Shown: in pieces, positions 52,901 through 60,473 of the stretch | How the letters are laid out: the number at the start of each line of letters is the position of its first letter | How positions within the stretch are numbered: the first letter of the stretch is position 1 | Assembly: GCA_964640225.1 (NCBI GenBank) | Contig: CAZXFI010000004.1 | Span: forward strand, 5,151-69,150 | Direction of reading: 5' to 3' | Length of the DNA stretch: 64,000 bases | DNA from: JAGLWW01 sp964640225 | Lineage (GTDB): Archaea; Aenigmatarchaeota; Aenigmatarchaeia; PWEA01; JAGHBM01 | The notes under the pieces: generated by a model | Told to the model about the DNA's origin: nothing | The model's database searches: none | What the model saw: the letters and a program-made list of their open reading frames with translations, nothing else | Program-made: the position numbers and the translations under genes

Positions 52901-54317
52901 TTTCTATGTAAAAATTAATATTTTTTTTAAAAATTATTTTTATTTTGTCTGTAACGGATTCTGCGTCTCCAACTTCCACATTAACAGAGCCCCTGTGAAG
53001 CATAACGCCGTCCTCCCCGACTATCCAACCATAAGAAGAATTCAGCATGTCTATCGGTCGTCCCCATCCGCCCCAGCACCCGCCCAAGTTTTTTTCTGTA
53101 ACGCTGTCGGCCTCTGACCATCCTTTTCTGTATTTTATGATACTTCCTTTTTGGCCTGTAATCCAGCCGTCGTTGGAAAATATTTTTACGCCGAACAAAT
53201 CCCGGCCCGTATTGATCTTATCATAAGCGTGCCAGGAACTGTTGTATATCATAATAGCCCCGCCTTCTCCGACAGACCAACAGTGGCTTGAGTTAACACA
53301 TTCTATAGCGCACAAGGCCTTGTTCCCTACAAGAGACGTGCATGAGCTGGCGTCCCAATCCGTCCCGTTCCAGTGTGCCACGCCGCATTTTTTTTCATCG
53401 CTCAAGAGACCCACGCCCCACGAGTCTTCGGGTGAGATTACCTCCACGCCATATATATGGCACTGCAGGTTGGACTTGAATTTTTTCCAGTAAACCCCGT
53501 TCCACACCCACACGCTGTTCCACGAGCCACCCAAAATAGTAAAGTTATCGGAGCACGTGTCCGAGTCGTACATTATGTCCGCACCTGGTTTGGAATAAAA
53601 CACAAAACTCTGTGAAGCTGGATTCCATCTAAAGATTTTATCCACAAATCCCGGCCCGTCGTGGTCTCCGAAGGCCCAGCCCCTTTCCGGTGAACTGAAT
53701 GATACGGAGCTCAAAGCCGCGCCATTGCCTCCCTCCACGGGAATCTCATACCAAGCCGAGCCGTTCCATTTCAGGGCGACCTGCCTTCCCGGAGGATCCT
53801 CTGTGTGATATCTTGGCCTGCCACCTACCGTATAAGCCTCTTTATCGCTAACTATTTCTATATCCCTCAAGTCATGGGGAGTAACGTTGGGATACAGATT
53901 CCACCAGTGTTTTTCATATTCTCCGTAACCAGGATTTTGGCTGAGATTATTTCCATAATAAACATAAAAAAGCCTCCAGGAAAGCCCGGTTATATTTGCT
54001 ATAAACTCTATTTCACACCAGGCTGAATCGCCGCCGGAAATAATTTCATACGGAACTTCCTCTTCTTCCGTGCAGTCGGAATTATCTTCCATGCACTGGG
54101 TGACCCTTATTTCTGTGCAGTTGGTAATGTTGCGAAAAAAAGACAGGTTCTGTTCTATCACGTAAAAGGTCCTGTTCATTCCGATCTTTTCTGTTAAATT
54201 CAGGGGCACCCTGTATTCCCATGAGTCATTCCACCATCCATTTGAAGCAAAAACATGTGGAGAAAGAAGTATAACTAGCAGAAATATGAAAAATAATAAA
54301 CTTTTAATACTTATCAC
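49911..54317 (-). CDS. Giant secreted surface protein, DUF2341-like, beta-propeller and C25-like parts
   Basis: 1468 residues. Signal peptide at 1-24. The start NGWWNDSWEYRVPLNLT resembles DUF2341. About residues 170-460 hold repeats with GWAFGDHDG, SWGVGLLS, CWSVGEGGAIM, GWITGQKGSI and GWIVGEDGVM, a YCF48/BNR-like propeller. Around 640-1090 is a gingipain (C25)-like region with YYGDLNGDIFMDVAVGRI at about 815; no clear catalytic Cys is seen, so it may not cut proteins. Ig-like beta domains follow. Many N-x-S/T sequons point to N-glycosylation, and aglB is divergent 38 bp away. Codons look more AT-rich than neighbours. No C-terminal membrane anchor. Confidence 0.7.
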   Translation of the reverse strand: MISIKSLLFFIFLLVILLSPHVFASNGWWNDSWEYRVPLNLTEKIGMNRTFYVIEQNLSFFRNITNCTEIRVTQCMEDNSDCTEEEEVPYEIISGGDSAWCEIEFIANITGLSWRLFYVYYGNNLSQNPGYGEYEKHWWNLYPNVTPHDLRDIEIVSDKEAYTVGGRPRYHTEDPPGRQVALKWNGSAWYEIPVEGGNGAALSSVSFSSPERGWAFGDHDGPGFVDKIFRWNPASQSFVFYSKPGADIMYDSDTCSDNFTILGGSWNSVWVWNGVYWKKFKSNLQCHIYGVEVISPEDSWGVGLLSDEKKCGVAHWNGTDWDASSCTSLVGNKALCAIECVNSSHCWSVGEGGAIMIYNSSWHAYDKINTGRDLFGVKIFSNDGWITGQKGSIIKYRKGWSEADSVTEKNLGGCWGGWGRPIDMLNSSYGWIVGEDGVMLHRGSVNVEVGDAESVTDKIKIIFKKNINFYIERNQIMEINVSCSNETLDGLGEGSFEFKVGNKTPGFRVVEKGNGSYEVFFTDLFEDTGQLGKFNLSVSIEYVLEGEKIEGSNRTEFQLLKIPVDSILVSDKDWRNIIAASATGNPVLIGDFVDMGNLSNEVFLMGQTDVFNFEGKFYKVNNRNSLQAMFLSEKRKIYAENKRQGIFAARLANEMGRIVVFNENECGGDCLNLSHMGIGELEKLFLDELGGTNYFIVANKNRENSLLAAQLSVYRKGLPVLFDLGDITYPSSNDPHDSGDVFNENNGLFEINEILREKMEKFGELEEDYVFGVMPKIAIIGTEGDMPYYVIWDMGLEDFVEEPSGDELWLKTDNYYGDLNGDIFMDVAVGRIKGNVEKGSWRILATKLMEEKECLKAGIIAEYNHPGGFDLFAQGGSMMNGFIANLGLRENYETERLVERRFSGGGGSMEDELMEKIKELVLKEIDKKLFWVYSKLVFSEKLLYILFERDWIGWEIPGVPHYLEEVSKERAVEILENRGITFFLGPGDTNEVVFYEEDRDIYIDPYPGPKLDLRDLEKTGFMFLDYSYSYGLDLPLNSPGFVGNTGLLHDTASRDTINYFAGNIEMGFGQALAESKNFIIKSYSRGEEGPKPKIKEFYEKVLISDPELGSGSFRPHGFFSAQKEGDYFYDRVEIIPEYEEDFYGFSSVILEPNRPVVPVYTKSMIIPSGSELIDIEVESNKMILENISLPIYRDEYYTQENFSGIYPEDYWWKNEREYLDGRKEIIFSVPLIYDIGKKEVLVNDFVFKVIYKAPLEIYDFYTISQAEGKTQSFHAVVYSNEKRQGEVLLRIYGTENDEIRKRVELAPGENEINFSWKAKSPGNYEAHLVLVSEEIHSGPRALKFKVMQKPNLLIQTKESVLQVWHSFKETISRFFSSGKIEAKKSSQINVEYWVENGKNLKRIASEEFVLVVVESGEERKINFTSPRGNILVREKKGNKEEIIHGSRKVREEFEKAKKYLRNELEFLK

Positions 54318-54355
54318 CCAAACTTAATAAAAAGGTTCATAATCTTTTCGGTGGT

Positions 54356-56506
54356 TTGTTGTATAAAAAAGTTATACATTTTATCAGGAAGCACTGGAAA
54401 TGGCTTCTTCTCATTTCCATCCTGCTGGTTTCGTTCGGCCTGAGGCTTTACACCACTGAAACGAAATGGCTTCTTGCTTACGACCCATATTTCCAGTTCA
54501 GGCACACCAAAGACGTGGTGGAAGACGGCGTGCTTTCCTCGTGGGACGAGTTCAGCTACTACCCGCCGGGCAGGCCCCTCAACGAGGCGTCCCTCATGTA
54601 CTACCTCACGGGCTACCTGTTCCTGTTACTGAACCCGCTACTGGGCATGTCTTTGATGAGTTTTTGCAGCTATATGGCGGCCGTTTACGGAGTCCTGGCC
54701 GTGATACCCGCGTATTTCCTGGGAAAGGAATTTTCCAACAAAAAGGCGGGCATTCTCGCGGCCTTTTTCGTGGGCCTTAGCCCCGCCATAATAACAAGGA
54801 CTATGGGCGGGTTTTTTGACAGCGACGGGCTGGTCATATTCTTCTCCCTCCTCTCAATGTACCTGCTGGTAAGGGCCTTCAGGAAAAAGACCTACCTGGA
54901 TTACGGCCTGGCCACTCTGGGCCTTGTCCTGTTCGGCCTTACGTGGGCCGCGGCCTGGTACATACCGCTAATCGTTCTCCTGTCAACCATAACCTACCTG
55001 ATTATACTTATAATACTGGGCCAGAAGGACTGGGGAAAAGAGAAGGCCTTCTCTTCTGACAGGATAAAAAAATCACTGGGAGACTTCAAGGGAATGTTCC
55101 TGCCTTTCGTAATAATTTTCCTGGCGGCCAGCGTGATATTATGGCTTTTAGGGTTCAATGCCCTTGGAAGGGTTCTAAACCTTCTGGTCTTTGCCCAGGA
55201 CCCGTCAAAGCTGCTTATAGTCAACATATCGGTGGCGGAACTGCAGAATCTTGATGTCTTTGGCGGCGCCTGGAACGAGCTTTTTGCCAGGATAGGAATA
55301 CCTTTCATATTCACCATACCAGGCGCCCTGATGCTCTTGAGAAGGGACAGGAGAAACGGGGCTGTATTGCTGACTTGGGCCGGAATAAGTTTTTACGCGA
55401 TAACCCGCGGAATACGTTTCATGCTGGTGTTCGCTCCCGCGGCGTGCATAGCTTCCGCGATTGCCTTTTCCGAATCTTACGTCTACTTAAAAAACACGGG
55501 CCAGTACGCCCCCCTGATGAGCTTTGGCTTCCTGGGGTCAATTCTGGTGTCAATAACCAACCCCACGGCCGGTTTTGTCCTTGCAATATTACTGACTCTG
55601 TTCATGCTGTTCATGAAAAAAATAAACGAAACCATACCCAAAATATCCAAGCCTACTTTTTTGGCCGCGGTGCTGATTGCCATTGTTATAACACTTTCCC
55701 AAGGCTCCCAGGCCGCCCTTATGAGGGGCATGTCCGAGCCCATAAATTCAAACTGGGAGAACGCCTACGCGTGGCTCAAGGATGAGACGGCAGGAGACGC
55801 GGTGGTCGGGAGCTGGTGGGACCCCGGGCACAGAATCGCCGGCATAGCGGAGAGAAGGAACCTGGCGGACGGCGCGCACTGCACGGACGAGGACTGCGAC
55901 CCCGGGCTCAACACGAGAATAAACCACCTGGGCAAGATATTCTACACGGACAACGAGACCGAGGCCAAGAATCTGCTTCTCAAGTACAGGGGCAACGCCT
56001 CGGAAATGTACTGGATAGCCTCAGACGACCTTATAGGAAAATTCAGGTGGCTGCAGTATTTCGGTACCGGCTGCGACGGAACCGGGATACTTACGATGAA
56101 CGGCCAGCAGAAGTGCCCGCTTTACTCCCAAATTCCGATGCAAAGCTACGGTTACGACCAGAACTACAGCATAAAAAGCTACCATTACGGAGGCGGCCTG
56201 TCAGTTTTTGAGCAGAACGGCCAGTGGATTGTCATAATGGAAAGCAACGGAGAGAATTACCTTTTCCAGAAAGAGATTGTCTATGAAAGCGGCACGCCAC
56301 AGGTGCTGGACTTCACCGGAATGAACAACACGCTGCCGGGAACAATCTGGCTGCATCCCGACAAGAGCTACCTGGTTTTCATACCGCCCGTGCTGGAAAA
56401 TTCGCTTTTCACAAGAATGTTTTTCTACGAGGAAAACGAGACTCTGGAGAACTTTGAGCTGGTGTTCAAGAACAACCAGGTCAAGATTTACAGGCTTGTT
56501 ATGTGA
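54356..56506 (+). CDS. aglB: Oligosaccharyltransferase AglB (STT3 family)
   Basis: 716 residues: about 12-13 membrane helices, then a soluble domain. Metal motifs WLLAYDPYFQFRH and GGFFDSDGLV are clear. The acceptor-binding motif, usually WWDYG, reads SWWDPG near residue 487. It moves lipid-linked glycan to Asn of N-x-S/T. No ATG exists near the start; TTG at 54356 or 54359 follows GGTGGT, so a TTG start is inferred. It opens the glycan cluster. Confidence 0.92.
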   Translation: MLYKKVIHFIRKHWKWLLLISILLVSFGLRLYTTETKWLLAYDPYFQFRHTKDVVEDGVLSSWDEFSYYPPGRPLNEASLMYYLTGYLFLLLNPLLGMSLMSFCSYMAAVYGVLAVIPAYFLGKEFSNKKAGILAAFFVGLSPAIITRTMGGFFDSDGLVIFFSLLSMYLLVRAFRKKTYLDYGLATLGLVLFGLTWAAAWYIPLIVLLSTITYLIILIILGQKDWGKEKAFSSDRIKKSLGDFKGMFLPFVIIFLAASVILWLLGFNALGRVLNLLVFAQDPSKLLIVNISVAELQNLDVFGGAWNELFARIGIPFIFTIPGALMLLRRDRRNGAVLLTWAGISFYAITRGIRFMLVFAPAACIASAIAFSESYVYLKNTGQYAPLMSFGFLGSILVSITNPTAGFVLAILLTLFMLFMKKINETIPKISKPTFLAAVLIAIVITLSQGSQAALMRGMSEPINSNWENAYAWLKDETAGDAVVGSWWDPGHRIAGIAERRNLADGAHCTDEDCDPGLNTRINHLGKIFYTDNETEAKNLLLKYRGNASEMYWIASDDLIGKFRWLQYFGTGCDGTGILTMNGQQKCPLYSQIPMQSYGYDQNYSIKSYHYGGGLSVFEQNGQWIVIMESNGENYLFQKEIVYESGTPQVLDFTGMNNTLPGTIWLHPDKSYLVFIPPVLENSLFTRMFFYEENETLENFELVFKNNQVKIYRLVM

Positions 56507-57425
56507 GCCACTCGTTCCAGGTCTTTTTCAGGCCCTCTTCCAAACTCCATTTCGGCTTCCAGTTCAGGGTCTTTTTTATTTTGTCCGTGTTGAGCGTCTG
56601 GGAGTCTATTTCCCCGATGGATTCCTTTGTCTTGTAGACAGGCTTTATGTCCTTGCCCGATATCTTTATTATGGCCTTGGTCATGTCCTCCTGGTTCATG
56701 CACTCCCCGGTTCCCACGTTGAACACGTCCCCCTTGGTCTTCTCTATGTTCTCAACCAGCTCTATGTAGGCGTCCACAACGTCCTCCACGTATATGTATT
56801 CTCGCATGCCCTCTATTCCCCGGAATATAAGGGGGTTTTCACCCTTTATCAGCTTCCTCACCGTGTTGGGAACTATCCTTGAGTTGAAATCGTTGGGGCC
56901 GTATATGTTGCACGCCCTGCTTATGACAATGGGCATCTCGTAGGAGTAATAAAAGGAGCGGGCAACGTATTCCTCCGTGACCTTGGAGCAGTCGTAGACC
57001 CCGAAAGCCTCAAGCTTGTCCTCCTCCTTCTTACCCATGCCTTCGCCGTATATCTTGTCCGTGGAGCAGACGAGAATGGCCTTGATGCTGAATTCCTTGC
57101 AAGCGTCCAGCACGGCGGCCGTTCCCAGGCAGTTCACGCTGAAAGTGTTGTAGGGGTTCTTGAAGGCGTTTGAAACTATGGCCTGCGCGGCAAGGTGGAA
57201 GACCGTGTCTATGTTGTAATCGGAAAAAACCCTCCTGTGGACCTCCTTGTCGCAGACGTCACCGAAAATCTTGGTTACCTTTCCGTCAAGTTTCAGTGCG
57301 TTAAAGGTTGATTCTTCCTTTTCGTCATGGAAAAGGCCAAAAATCTTGCAGCCTTTGTCCAGAAGAGATTTGCAGAGATAGGAGCCCACGAATCCGCCTG
57401 CTCCCGTGACATAAACGTTTTTCAA
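56499..57425 (-). CDS. NAD-dependent nucleotide-sugar epimerase/dehydratase
   Basis: 308 residues, extended SDR. Rossmann loop GAGGFVGS at 8-15, catalytic YDCSK (Y144, K148), and serine/threonine in CSTDKIYGE. The style of ISRACNIYGPNDFNSRIVP resembles CDP-glucose or GDP-mannose 4,6-dehydratases. It would make an activated deoxy- or epimerised sugar for surface glycans. Overlaps convergent aglB by 8 bp. Confidence 0.88.
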   Translation of the reverse strand: MKNVYVTGAGGFVGSYLCKSLLDKGCKIFGLFHDEKEESTFNALKLDGKVTKIFGDVCDKEVHRRVFSDYNIDTVFHLAAQAIVSNAFKNPYNTFSVNCLGTAAVLDACKEFSIKAILVCSTDKIYGEGMGKKEEDKLEAFGVYDCSKVTEEYVARSFYYSYEMPIVISRACNIYGPNDFNSRIVPNTVRKLIKGENPLIFRGIEGMREYIYVEDVVDAYIELVENIEKTKGDVFNVGTGECMNQEDMTKAIIKISGKDIKPVYKTKESIGEIDSQTLNTDKIKKTLNWKPKWSLEEGLKKTWNEWLT

Positions 57426-57479
57426 TTAATACACCCCTGTTACACTTGTTATTTTATTTATTTAAAAATCTTTACGGCT

Positions 57480-58283
57480 TTATTCGTATTTCCTCCTGAT
57501 GTAGAAGCTGTAGACACCACAAATGCCGCCAAGGACCCATACTCCTGCTCTCAACAGATAGAAAAACGGGAAAACCAGCTTTTCCTTTGCGTTGTACCTG
57601 CCGTAGTTAATCCCGAACAGCGGGTACTCGTCCCTGGCTTTTCCGAACTTCTTGGTGTGGTAAACCCGGTACCATGCGTGGTAGAACTGCTTTCTGAGAT
57701 ACTTGAAAAAGGTCTCCGCGGTGTAGTGGTATATCTGGGCCTTGTTGGTGTGCCAAATCTTGTAGCCCCTTTGGGTCAATACGGTTGAAAAGTGCCAGTC
57801 CTCCCCTATTCCCCCCCTGAACATCTCCGTGAAGCCGCCTGTTTTTTCAAAAACATCTTTCTTCACGGCGAAGCAGGTTGAGGCCGCAACGCTGACCTCC
57901 CTTTCTCCCATGGCCCTGATTCTCTCCTCGTACTCCACCCCCAGCAAGTAATTTAGAAAAGAAGATTTATTCCTGGGCGGAACCGCGGGCAGTCCGGAAA
58001 TTGCGTCCGCGTTTTTCTCGCTGAAAATCCTTATCATCTGCTCTATACAGTCCTTTTCCATTATGGCGTCCGCGTCTATGAAAAAAAGTATGTCCCCCGT
58101 AGATTTTTTGGACAGGAAGTTCCTCATGAACCCGGCACCCTTTCTCTCTTTTATACCGAAATCCTTCTCGGTACCGGAGACTATCTCTATGTTCTTGTAA
58201 CTCTGGTTCCTGATGGAATCCATCCAGCCGTCTATGGGCCTGTCCCACCAGGTTGATATAACGGAAACCTTCGGATTTTTCAT
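57480..58283 (-). CDS. Glycosyltransferase family 2
   Basis: 267 residues, GT-A fold. The start VSVISTWWDRP and the metal motif FFIDADAIMEKD identify GT2. The cap GGFTEMFRGGIGEDWHFSTVL and one C-terminal helix (FYLLRAGVWVLGGICGVYSF) tether it to the membrane. ATG overlaps the stop of the radical SAM gene upstream. Sugar unknown. Confidence 0.88.
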   Translation of the reverse strand: MKNPKVSVISTWWDRPIDGWMDSIRNQSYKNIEIVSGTEKDFGIKERKGAGFMRNFLSKKSTGDILFFIDADAIMEKDCIEQMIRIFSEKNADAISGLPAVPPRNKSSFLNYLLGVEYEERIRAMGEREVSVAASTCFAVKKDVFEKTGGFTEMFRGGIGEDWHFSTVLTQRGYKIWHTNKAQIYHYTAETFFKYLRKQFYHAWYRVYHTKKFGKARDEYPLFGINYGRYNAKEKLVFPFFYLLRAGVWVLGGICGVYSFYIRRKYE

Positions 58284-59734
58284 TTTCCCACCATGGTCCT
58301 GAATCCTCTCATGTTCCTTTTAAACTCCTGATAGGACGAGAGGGACTGCAGGGCTTTACGTAAAATATAGGAGGGCCTGAAATAAAACTTCCTGTAGAAC
58401 ATCTCCACCAGCTCCTCTATCTCCCTGCTGGAGAGGTTCGGGTAGCTCACAACGCAGTTGTAGAGTCCGTTGGGCTTGAGCCACCTGGAGTAGTCCCTTG
58501 TAACTAGGTAATTGTTCTCCGTCAGGTGCTTCCACACGGTTCCCTCGGATTCTTTCCCGAGTATGTCCTCAAAGGGCGTGGGTATCAGGGGGAAGCACTG
58601 CACGGAATCCAGGGAAGGCAGTGTCTTCGCTCTTTCTATCGTGGCCTTTATGGACTCCTTCGTGTCGCCGGGTATTCCCAGAATCCAGCAGGCATGGTTT
58701 TTTATTTTCAGCTTTTTGCACCTCTCCAGATATTCAACTTCCTCCTCAAATTTGGCGTTCTTGTTCACGAATTCCAGGGATTTCTGGTCGGACGATTCCA
58801 GGCCTATGTGCGCTGTCTTGAAGCCGGCTCTCTTCATCGCCTTCAGGGTATCCCATGAAACGTTGGCCCTGGTCATGCAGCTGTGGTTCATTTTTAGGTT
58901 GTTTTCAACCATCTGGTTGGACAGCTCGGTTATGAAGTTTTCATCCACCACGTAAGTCGGGTCGTCCCACAAAATCTCCTTTACCTGCGGCAGTTCCTTC
59001 CTTATGTATCTTATCTCGTCCAGCACGTGCCCGACGCTCCTGTGCCTGTACCTGTTCTTCACAACCTCGTTGCAGAAAGAGCAGTTGTAGGGGCAGCCCC
59101 ACCCAACCTGAAGCATCAGGTAGGGATTCCTTATTGAAGAGTAAAAATAGTACTTTATGTCAAGCTGCTCCTTGTAAGTTTTGGATAAAAATCCGAAATC
59201 CTCCACGTTTTCTATAGGCCTGGCATTTTTGTTGTGCTTTACGTCTTCGGTTTTGTAGCTTATTCCGTCTATTTTCCCCGGTTCCTTTCCTTCCAAAATA
59301 TCTACTATCTGCCTGTAGAACTCGCCGCGGGCCGCTATTTTTGCGTGGCTGCATGAATCCAGCGTCTCCCTTGGGGCGTAGGTAACGTGGCGCCCCACCA
59401 GGACCACCGTGCTTTGGGGATTTTCCTTTTGTATCTCGTCCGATATTTTTATGTCGTTTGCTATGGAAGGTGTGCTTGTGTCTATGACTATGACTTTCGG
59501 GTTTGTTTTTTCCACGATGCGCAGGGTCTCTTTCGCGCTCAAACCCCTGGCCACGCAGTCTGTTATCTTAGCTTTGTAGCCCTGTTTCTCGGCATAGTTA
59601 ACCATGGAAGCCAGCGAGACGGGGTAGTAGATGGTACCGCCCCTTGTCCTGCACGGGGAACGGGAAGGCCTGGAAAAATCCCTTATCCTCCATGGGTATT
59701 CAAAAGGCAAATTAAGGCACAGAACATCAGTCAT
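58280..59734 (-). CDS. B12-binding radical SAM protein
   Basis: 484 residues. The N-terminal half has a cobalamin-domain fold (SLASMVNYAEKQGYKAKITD, VVLVGRHVTYAP). The radical SAM cluster is C214-x3-C218-x2-C221 in GCPYNCSFC. Such enzymes modify sugars, lipids or methylate unreactive carbons. Its place beside glycosyltransferases suggests glycan or lipid-carrier tailoring, which is inference. Confidence 0.88.
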   Translation of the reverse strand: MTDVLCLNLPFEYPWRIRDFSRPSRSPCRTRGGTIYYPVSLASMVNYAEKQGYKAKITDCVARGLSAKETLRIVEKTNPKVIVIDTSTPSIANDIKISDEIQKENPQSTVVLVGRHVTYAPRETLDSCSHAKIAARGEFYRQIVDILEGKEPGKIDGISYKTEDVKHNKNARPIENVEDFGFLSKTYKEQLDIKYYFYSSIRNPYLMLQVGWGCPYNCSFCNEVVKNRYRHRSVGHVLDEIRYIRKELPQVKEILWDDPTYVVDENFITELSNQMVENNLKMNHSCMTRANVSWDTLKAMKRAGFKTAHIGLESSDQKSLEFVNKNAKFEEEVEYLERCKKLKIKNHACWILGIPGDTKESIKATIERAKTLPSLDSVQCFPLIPTPFEDILGKESEGTVWKHLTENNYLVTRDYSRWLKPNGLYNCVVSYPNLSSREIEELVEMFYRKFYFRPSYILRKALQSLSSYQEFKRNMRGFRTMVGK

Positions 59735-59787
59735 TAGAAACCCCTCAACGAATTCATATTTATTTATTGCAAAAGACTTTTATATTT

Positions 59788-60465
59788 ATGCGCACAGCAG
59801 CCGTAATACCAGGCTATAATGTGGAGGAAACGGTCGGGAAAGTCGTCATGGAGACCAGAAAATACGTGGATGAGGTTTTTTACGTGGATGACGGCTCCTC
59901 GGACAAGAGCCTGGAAAATGCCAGAAAGGCTGGTGCCAAAACCGTAAAACTGTATTTCAACCACGGGAAGGGGTTTGCCCTCCGCACCGGGATTTACCTT
60001 GCCCTGGAAAACAAGGCTGACGTGGTGGTCACACTGGACTCTGACGGGCAGCACTACCCCAGGTACGTGCCTGTTTTTATAGAAACAATAAAGGAAGGCC
60101 TTGACGTGGCTATAGGCTCCAGGTACGAGGGCAGGTTCTACACCTTTCCCAGGAACGTTTTGGGAAACTATGGGCTGAACTTCATAACAAACTTCTTTTC
60201 CTACGGGCCGCAGGGGCTTCTGAGGCACGAGTGGCTGGGAGACACCCAGTCGGGCTACAGGGCCTTCAGTTCAGAGGCCCTGAAAAAGATGAGCCTGAGC
60301 GCCAGGAGATACGAAATAGAAGGAGAAATGACTTATGAGATTGCTATAAATAATTTAAAGGTCAAAGAAATACCTATAGTCACCAAAGCCAGAATCAAGG
60401 GAATAACCATAAGGGACGGCCTGAACAACGCCAAGTTTTTGTTGAAAAAAAGATTCAAATTGTAA
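59788..60465 (+). CDS. Glycosyltransferase family 2, dolichyl-phosphate sugar synthase-like
   Basis: 225 residues from ATG 59788. VIPGYNVEETVGKVV, VDDGSSDKS, and the metal motif TLDSDGQHYP are typical of dolichyl-phosphate mannose/glucose synthases. LGDTQSGYRAFSSEAL supports it. No C-terminal membrane helices, so a soluble type. It would load a sugar on the lipid carrier for the GT39 enzyme next door (9 bases away). Confidence 0.88.
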   Translation: MRTAAVIPGYNVEETVGKVVMETRKYVDEVFYVDDGSSDKSLENARKAGAKTVKLYFNHGKGFALRTGIYLALENKADVVVTLDSDGQHYPRYVPVFIETIKEGLDVAIGSRYEGRFYTFPRNVLGNYGLNFITNFFSYGPQGLLRHEWLGDTQSGYRAFSSEALKKMSLSARRYEIEGEMTYEIAINNLKVKEIPIVTKARIKGITIRDGLNNAKFLLKKRFKL

Positions 60466-60473
60466 GGGATAAA

